Positions 60,302 through 64,000 of a stretch of 64,000 nucleotides of DNA are shown piece after piece. The stretch is taken from positions 1 through 64,000 of the forward strand of contig DASSNU010000010.1 in NCBI GenBank assembly GCA_035701265.1, in the 5' to 3' direction. Every line of letters starts with the position of its first letter. The first letter of the stretch is position 1. Both the position numbers and the translations under genes were made by a program. The notes under the pieces were generated by a model, which did not search any database, had not been told where the DNA came from, and saw nothing but the letters and a program-made list of their open reading frames with translations. The stretch is from DASSNU01 sp035701265. GTDB lineage: Bacteria > Gemmatimonadota > Gemmatimonadetes > Gemmatimonadales > Gemmatimonadaceae.

Positions 60302-60919
60302 TCAGCGGCCGGAGCGCTCGTGCGCCGCGAGACGCGTGAGATCGGCTGGAACGTCCACGTCTCCCGGCATCTCCTGATCGATGGCGACCGCCGCGACACG
60401 CGCCGGATCGCGCTCGAGCACCGCTCGCGCGCCGCGATCGCCGGTGAGCGCGAGCAGCTCGGCGAATACGTCCGCCCCGAACAGCACCGGATTCCCCTGT
60501 ACGCCACGATAGACCGGGGCCACGATCGTCACTCCCCCCCCGGCTGCGCGACGCCGCTCCAGCATGAGCGCGAGCACCGCCGGCTGGATGGCCGGCTGGT
60601 CGCCGAGCACAACGAACGCCGCCGCCACATCAGGGTGGAGCGCGCTCACGCCGGCGGCGATCGACGCACTCATCCCCTCCTCCCACCGCGCGTTCGGCAC
60701 TGTACGGACGGGAAGGTCCGCCAGCGCGCGCTGCACCGCGTCCCCCTCGTGCCCGATGACGACCACCACATCGTCCACGCTCGCGTCGAGCACCGTTCGC
60801 ACGGTGCGATGCACGACCGTCTCACCGCCCAGCGGAGCGAGCAGCTTCTGCGATCCGAAACGGCGCGCGCCGCCGGCGGCGAGCACGATCGCGGCGATCA
60901 CCTCACGCTCCGCGCTCAC
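60302..60919 (-). CDS. MobA-like nucleotidyltransferase (MocA type)
   Basis: A 205-aa protein with the pyrophosphorylase signature AIVLAAGGARRFGSQKLL, the base-binding NARWEEGMSASI and a metal Asp in VVLGDQPAI. MocA uses CTP and Mo-molybdopterin to give MCD, the form in xanthine-dehydrogenase-type enzymes. The GTG start overlaps the XdhC stop as GTGA. The pair thus serves a Mo-hydroxylase not in this window, since the molybdoenzyme near 35 kb is of the sulfite-oxidase type and needs the uncapped cofactor. Confidence 0.85.
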   Translation of the reverse strand: MSAEREVIAAIVLAAGGARRFGSQKLLAPLGGETVVHRTVRTVLDASVDDVVVVIGHEGDAVQRALADLPVRTVPNARWEEGMSASIAAGVSALHPDVAAAFVVLGDQPAIQPAVLALMLERRRAAGGGVTIVAPVYRGVQGNPVLFGADVFAELLALTGDRGARAVLERDPARVAAVAIDQEMPGDVDVPADLTRLAAHERSGR

Positions 60920-62016
60920 CCTCCTCCGTCGCGGAGCGGCGTTCCCGGGCGGTGCGCACGCACGCTCACCGCCTCTGCCAGAATGCTGAGCGCGATCTCC
61001 GGCGCCGTCTGCGCGCCGATGTCGAGTCCCACCGGGACGTGCACGCGCGCGAGCGCGTCCGCGCTCACCCCGTCCCGAGCCAGCTGGTCCAGCACGGCGC
61101 GCCCGCGCCGCCGGTTCCCCAACAGACCGATGTACGCCGGGTCGCGCTCGAGCACCGCGCGCAGCACGGGGATCTCGAACTTGTAGTCGTGCGCGACGAT
61201 CACCACGAACGTGGACGCGTTGTACGCGAGCTCGCGCGCGATCTCGCCGAGCATCCCGATGCGGATCTCGTCCACCTGCGGAAAGCGCTCGCGCGTGGCG
61301 TATCGCTCGCGCGCGTCGGCCAGCACCACGCGCCACCCGAGCGTTCTCGCCAGCTCGGCGAGCGGAATGGCCACCTGCCCCGCGCCGAAGATGACGAGCG
61401 TGGACACGGGAGCGTGCAGCTCCAGGAACACGCGCATCGTCTCGCCCTCTGCCGACGGCAGCTCGACCACGCGCGACCGTCCGCTGCGCACCGTGGCGAG
61501 CGCCTGCTCGCGCGCCGCGTCGTCCAGCGCCGCGTGGCCGAGCGAGCCGTGCGTGCTGCCATCCTCGAGAATCACCAGGCGAAGAGCGGCGTTCGGGAGA
61601 CGCGTGGCGACGACCGCATGCCGGCCGGCGGAGACTTCCGCGCGCGCCAGGTCGTAGGCGCGCAGCACGGGGTCGTCCGCGCGCGCGAGCTCCACCGGCT
61701 CCACGAGCACGTCCACCACCCCACCGCAGGTGAGCCCCATGTCCCACGCATCTTCGTCCGTCATGGGGATGGAGAGGAGCGCGCACGTTCCGCTGGCCAG
61801 CGCCTCTTCGGAGGCGAGCACCACCTGCGCGTCCACGCATCCGCCAATCGTCACCGAGCCGACGATGCGTCCCCCCTCACCCACCCACATCTTGGCGCCC
61901 TCCTTCCTGGGCGTCGTTCCGCGCGTGGCGATGAGCGTCGCCATGGCCGCGCGCCGCTCGCGCCCGCGCAACGCGTCGAGCTGCTCGAACAGCTCCGCGT
62001 CTCCCGACGCGCTCAT
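60916..62016 (-). CDS. XdhC/CoxI-family molybdenum enzyme maturation protein
   Basis: A 366-aa protein: the N-terminal half carries GSVTIGGCVDAQVV and WDMGLTCGGVVDVLVEP, the XdhC marks with a reactive Cys. The C-terminal half is a Rossmann fold, VIFGAGQVAIPLAELARTL. It brings sulphurated cofactor to xanthine dehydrogenase or CO-dehydrogenase type enzymes. The start is set at MSASGDAELFEQL; the 77 residues upstream in frame are Arg/Pro-rich artefact. Fused operon with the MocA-like gene. Confidence 0.88.
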   Translation of the reverse strand: MSASGDAELFEQLDALRGRERRAAMATLIATRGTTPRKEGAKMWVGEGGRIVGSVTIGGCVDAQVVLASEEALASGTCALLSIPMTDEDAWDMGLTCGGVVDVLVEPVELARADDPVLRAYDLARAEVSAGRHAVVATRLPNAALRLVILEDGSTHGSLGHAALDDAAREQALATVRSGRSRVVELPSAEGETMRVFLELHAPVSTLVIFGAGQVAIPLAELARTLGWRVVLADARERYATRERFPQVDEIRIGMLGEIARELAYNASTFVVIVAHDYKFEIPVLRAVLERDPAYIGLLGNRRRGRAVLDQLARDGVSADALARVHVPVGLDIGAQTAPEIALSILAEAVSVRAHRPGTPLRDGGG

Positions 62017-62351
62017 CGCGGCACTCGCTCGCGCAGTGCGCCGGCGGCCGCGCGGGGGCGCGCACCGCTCCGCCGTCGTGGGCTCATCCGTGGGCTTCGG
62101 CGCGTCTCGTGGTGCATGAGTGCAGTATGCCTTCGGGGGTCGGGCGCGACAAGCGCGCTTGGCGCCGCGCACACTCGCCCCACGGCGGGGCTGGCGGTAA
62201 CTTCTGGGCTTCCCCTCCTCCCCGTCGCGCAAAGATGCGTGCGACACCGGCGGAAGAGGCGGCGCACATCAACGTCCGCCACGCGGGGGACGTATTCGCC
62301 TGTAGAGCTCCGTGCGAGCCTGGCATCCGTCTCACCTTCACCGCTCGCCCC
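62017..62351. other. Divergent intergenic region, xdhC-like and TonB receptor genes
   Basis: 335 bases, GC-rich. No clear promoter or repeat noticed. Confidence 0.35.
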
Positions 62352-64000
62352 ATGACGACATCGCGTCCGTTCGCATCCGTCCGCGCTGGCAGCACAGCCC
62401 GGCATTCCTTCTTTCTCCGCGCCCTGGTGGTGACGGCGGCCGCGGGGCTCGCCGTACCGGCGCAAGTCGCCGTGGCGCAGACGCCCTCCACCGGCAGCAT
62501 TGTGGGGACCGTCACCGCGGCGGAAACGTCCACGCCACTCTCCGGCGTGCGTGTTTCCATAGAAGGGGCGAGCCGCAGCGTGCTCACCGACGAGAGCGGG
62601 CACTATCGTCTCCCCGGGCTCACCGAGGGACGCTACGTCGTCACCGCGCTGCGCCTGGGGCGCACTCCGGCGCGCGACACGGTGCAGCTCGCGCCGGGCG
62701 CGTCGGTCACGGTGAACTTCTCCCTCGTGCACGGCGCAATTCTCCTGCCGGGCGTGGTCACCACCGCCACGCGCGGCGTCGAGGCCGCCGGCCACGCTAC
62801 CGCCACCGTCAACGTGCTCCCTACCGAGGCAGTGCGCACGAGCCCCGCGCGCACGGTTGATGATCTCCTTCGCGAGATGCCCGGGCTCGAGCTCCCGCGC
62901 ACGAGCAGCACCGTGTCCGGACCCGAGGAGATCGTCTCGATCCGCGGCACCGATGAAGGGCGCACGCTCGTGCTCGCCGACGGGGTGCCGCTCAACGATC
63001 CGTGGGGAGAGTGGATCGAATGGAACCGCGTTCCGCGACAGGCGGTGGACCGCGTGGAAGTCGTCGAGGGCGGCGGCTCCAGCCTGTACGGCAACTACGC
63101 CATGGGCGGCGTGATCCACGTGCTCACGCGCCCGATCGCGCCGCGCACGGTGATAGCGACGGCCAGCGGCGGCAGCCGCGATGCGGCCGACGTGTCGCTC
63201 TACGGCTCCGAGGTGCGCGGGCGGCTCGGCGTCTCGCTGGATGGCGACTACGGCAGCGGCGGCGGATACGAGCTTCTGCGCGAGGATCAGCGCGGACCGG
63301 TGGACCGCGAGAGCGAGGTGAAGCGCCGCAGCGTGAATGCGCGCGCCGAGTACGCGCTCGGCAACGCGAGCACGCTCTCCGGCACCGTCGGCTACTTCAA
63401 TGACGATCGCTCGCTTGGCACCCTGCTCACCGAGCCAAACTCGCGCCGCATCTGGAGCGGGAGTGCGCGCGGAAGCTTCGGCAACGTGGGCGGCGGACGG
63501 ATGAACGTGACCGTCTTCGGGCAGGACCAGTGGTACGTGAGCCACCAGGCGAGCGTCGCCCCCGACCGCAGCGTCGAGACGCTCGCGCTGGCGCAGACCA
63601 TCCCCAGCCACGACATCGGCGGCTCGATCGACTGGTCGCGCCCCGCCGGGCCCTTCCAGCGGATCGCGGTGGGCGCGGACGTGCGCCTGATGAAGGGAAG
63701 GCTCGACGAGGACGTGTTCGACGCCGGCGGCAGCTTTACCGGAAAGCGCAGCTCAGGCGGCTCGCAGCAGATCGGCGGGCTGTTCGTGCAGGGCATTCTC
63801 GCTCCCGTCAACCGGCTGCGTCTCGAGATGAGCGTGCGCGCCGATGGCTGGCGCAACAACGACGGCTCGCGCGTCGACAACACGAGCGGCACGCCGGAAG
63901 TCACCACCTTCGATTCGCGCACCGATGGCGCGCTCTCCCCGCGACTGGGGGCGAGATACGAGCTCGGATCGGGCGTGGCCGTGCGCGCGTCGTTCTACCA
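62352..64000 (+). CDS. TonB-dependent receptor with N-terminal carboxypeptidase-regulatory-like domain (3' end outside window)
   Basis: Open frame to the right edge, 549 codons shown. A signal peptide (SFFLRALVVTAAAGLAVP, cut before QTPSTG) is followed by a beta-sandwich at about 48-130 (GSIVGTVTAAETSTPLSGV, LTDESGHYRLPGLTEGRY), then a plug: VNVLPTEAVRTSPARTVDDL, VSIRGTDEGRTLVLADGVP, VDRVEVVEGGGSSLYG and YAMGGVIHVLTRP. The first barrel strands follow. Imports an unknown large ligand in the outer membrane. Neighbouring genes on the left are read away from it. Confidence 0.92.
   Translation, partial: MTTSRPFASVRAGSTARHSFFLRALVVTAAAGLAVPAQVAVAQTPSTGSIVGTVTAAETSTPLSGVRVSIEGASRSVLTDESGHYRLPGLTEGRYVVTALRLGRTPARDTVQLAPGASVTVNFSLVHGAILLPGVVTTATRGVEAAGHATATVNVLPTEAVRTSPARTVDDLLREMPGLELPRTSSTVSGPEEIVSIRGTDEGRTLVLADGVPLNDPWGEWIEWNRVPRQAVDRVEVVEGGGSSLYGNYAMGGVIHVLTRPIAPRTVIATASGGSRDAADVSLYGSEVRGRLGVSLDGDYGSGGGYELLREDQRGPVDRESEVKRRSVNARAEYALGNASTLSGTVGYFNDDRSLGTLLTEPNSRRIWSGSARGSFGNVGGGRMNVTVFGQDQWYVSHQASVAPDRSVETLALAQTIPSHDIGGSIDWSRPAGPFQRIAVGADVRLMKGRLDEDVFDAGGSFTGKRSSGGSQQIGGLFVQGILAPVNRLRLEMSVRADGWRNNDGSRVDNTSGTPEVTTFDSRTDGALSPRLGARYELGSGVAVRASFY

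Overview
The window is a high-GC chromosomal segment that most resembles the phylum Gemmatimonadota. The grounds are family content and gene style, not a database match: a very large Ser/Thr kinase with TPR repeats coupled to an ECF sigma factor of the Sig-70_X6 type, many exported lipoproteins of unknown function, a 6-bladed propeller protein, a DUF2723 membrane protein, M20 peptidase, CarboxypepD_reg/TonB receptors, and frequent 1-4 bp gene overlaps with GTG starts. No rRNA, tRNA or CRISPR array was seen.

Region 1 (1-3.2 kb) is accessory DNA. It starts with the 3' end of an IS3-family element, followed by what looks like a short integron-type cassette array without a visible integrase. Two structured 93-94 bp attC-like sites and one lone core site separate three minus-strand genes: a 54-residue protein fused by a 3-nt gap to a TIR-domain protein, and a protein ending in an AT-hook. 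Region 2 (3.2-9.3 kb, minus strand) holds exported proteins, a squalene synthase, a PAS histidine kinase, a cupredoxin-like protein and an RCC1/Ig lipoprotein. Region 3 (9.5-14.9 kb, plus) is a four-gene envelope cluster: OmpA-like lipoprotein, two lipoproteins, and a multi-pass membrane protein. Region 4 (14.9-20.2 kb, minus) has an M20 peptidase and the sigma-factor/kinase pair.

Region 5 (20.2-26.3 kb) has a TPR protein convergent with an unannotated 47-residue lipopeptide, an HTH regulator whose 5' end is duplicated as a broken copy, and a TonB receptor. Region 6 is dnaE2, with a good promoter, and a 9 x 15 bp minisatellite inside the gene. Region 7 (30-38 kb) has an ECF sigma/anti-sigma/DUF2723 operon, a cytochrome b plus Tat-exported molybdoenzyme pair, and an operon of a 13-cysteine exported peptide, a beta-propeller and a lipoprotein. 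Region 8 (38.5-50.8 kb, minus) has an ABC exporter, a TPR protein, and the classic PBP1C/alpha-2-macroglobulin pair with an intact thioester motif.

Region 9 (51-59 kb, plus) runs from a rhomboid protease through a tightly overlapped serine biosynthesis operon (SerB-like, class V aminotransferase, SerA) to an uncharacterised membrane protein/Cys-His-cluster protein pair. Region 10 (59-64 kb) has an SGNH-like hydrolase, a MocA/XdhC molybdenum-cofactor pair and a TonB receptor running off the right edge; this last gene is open to the window end.
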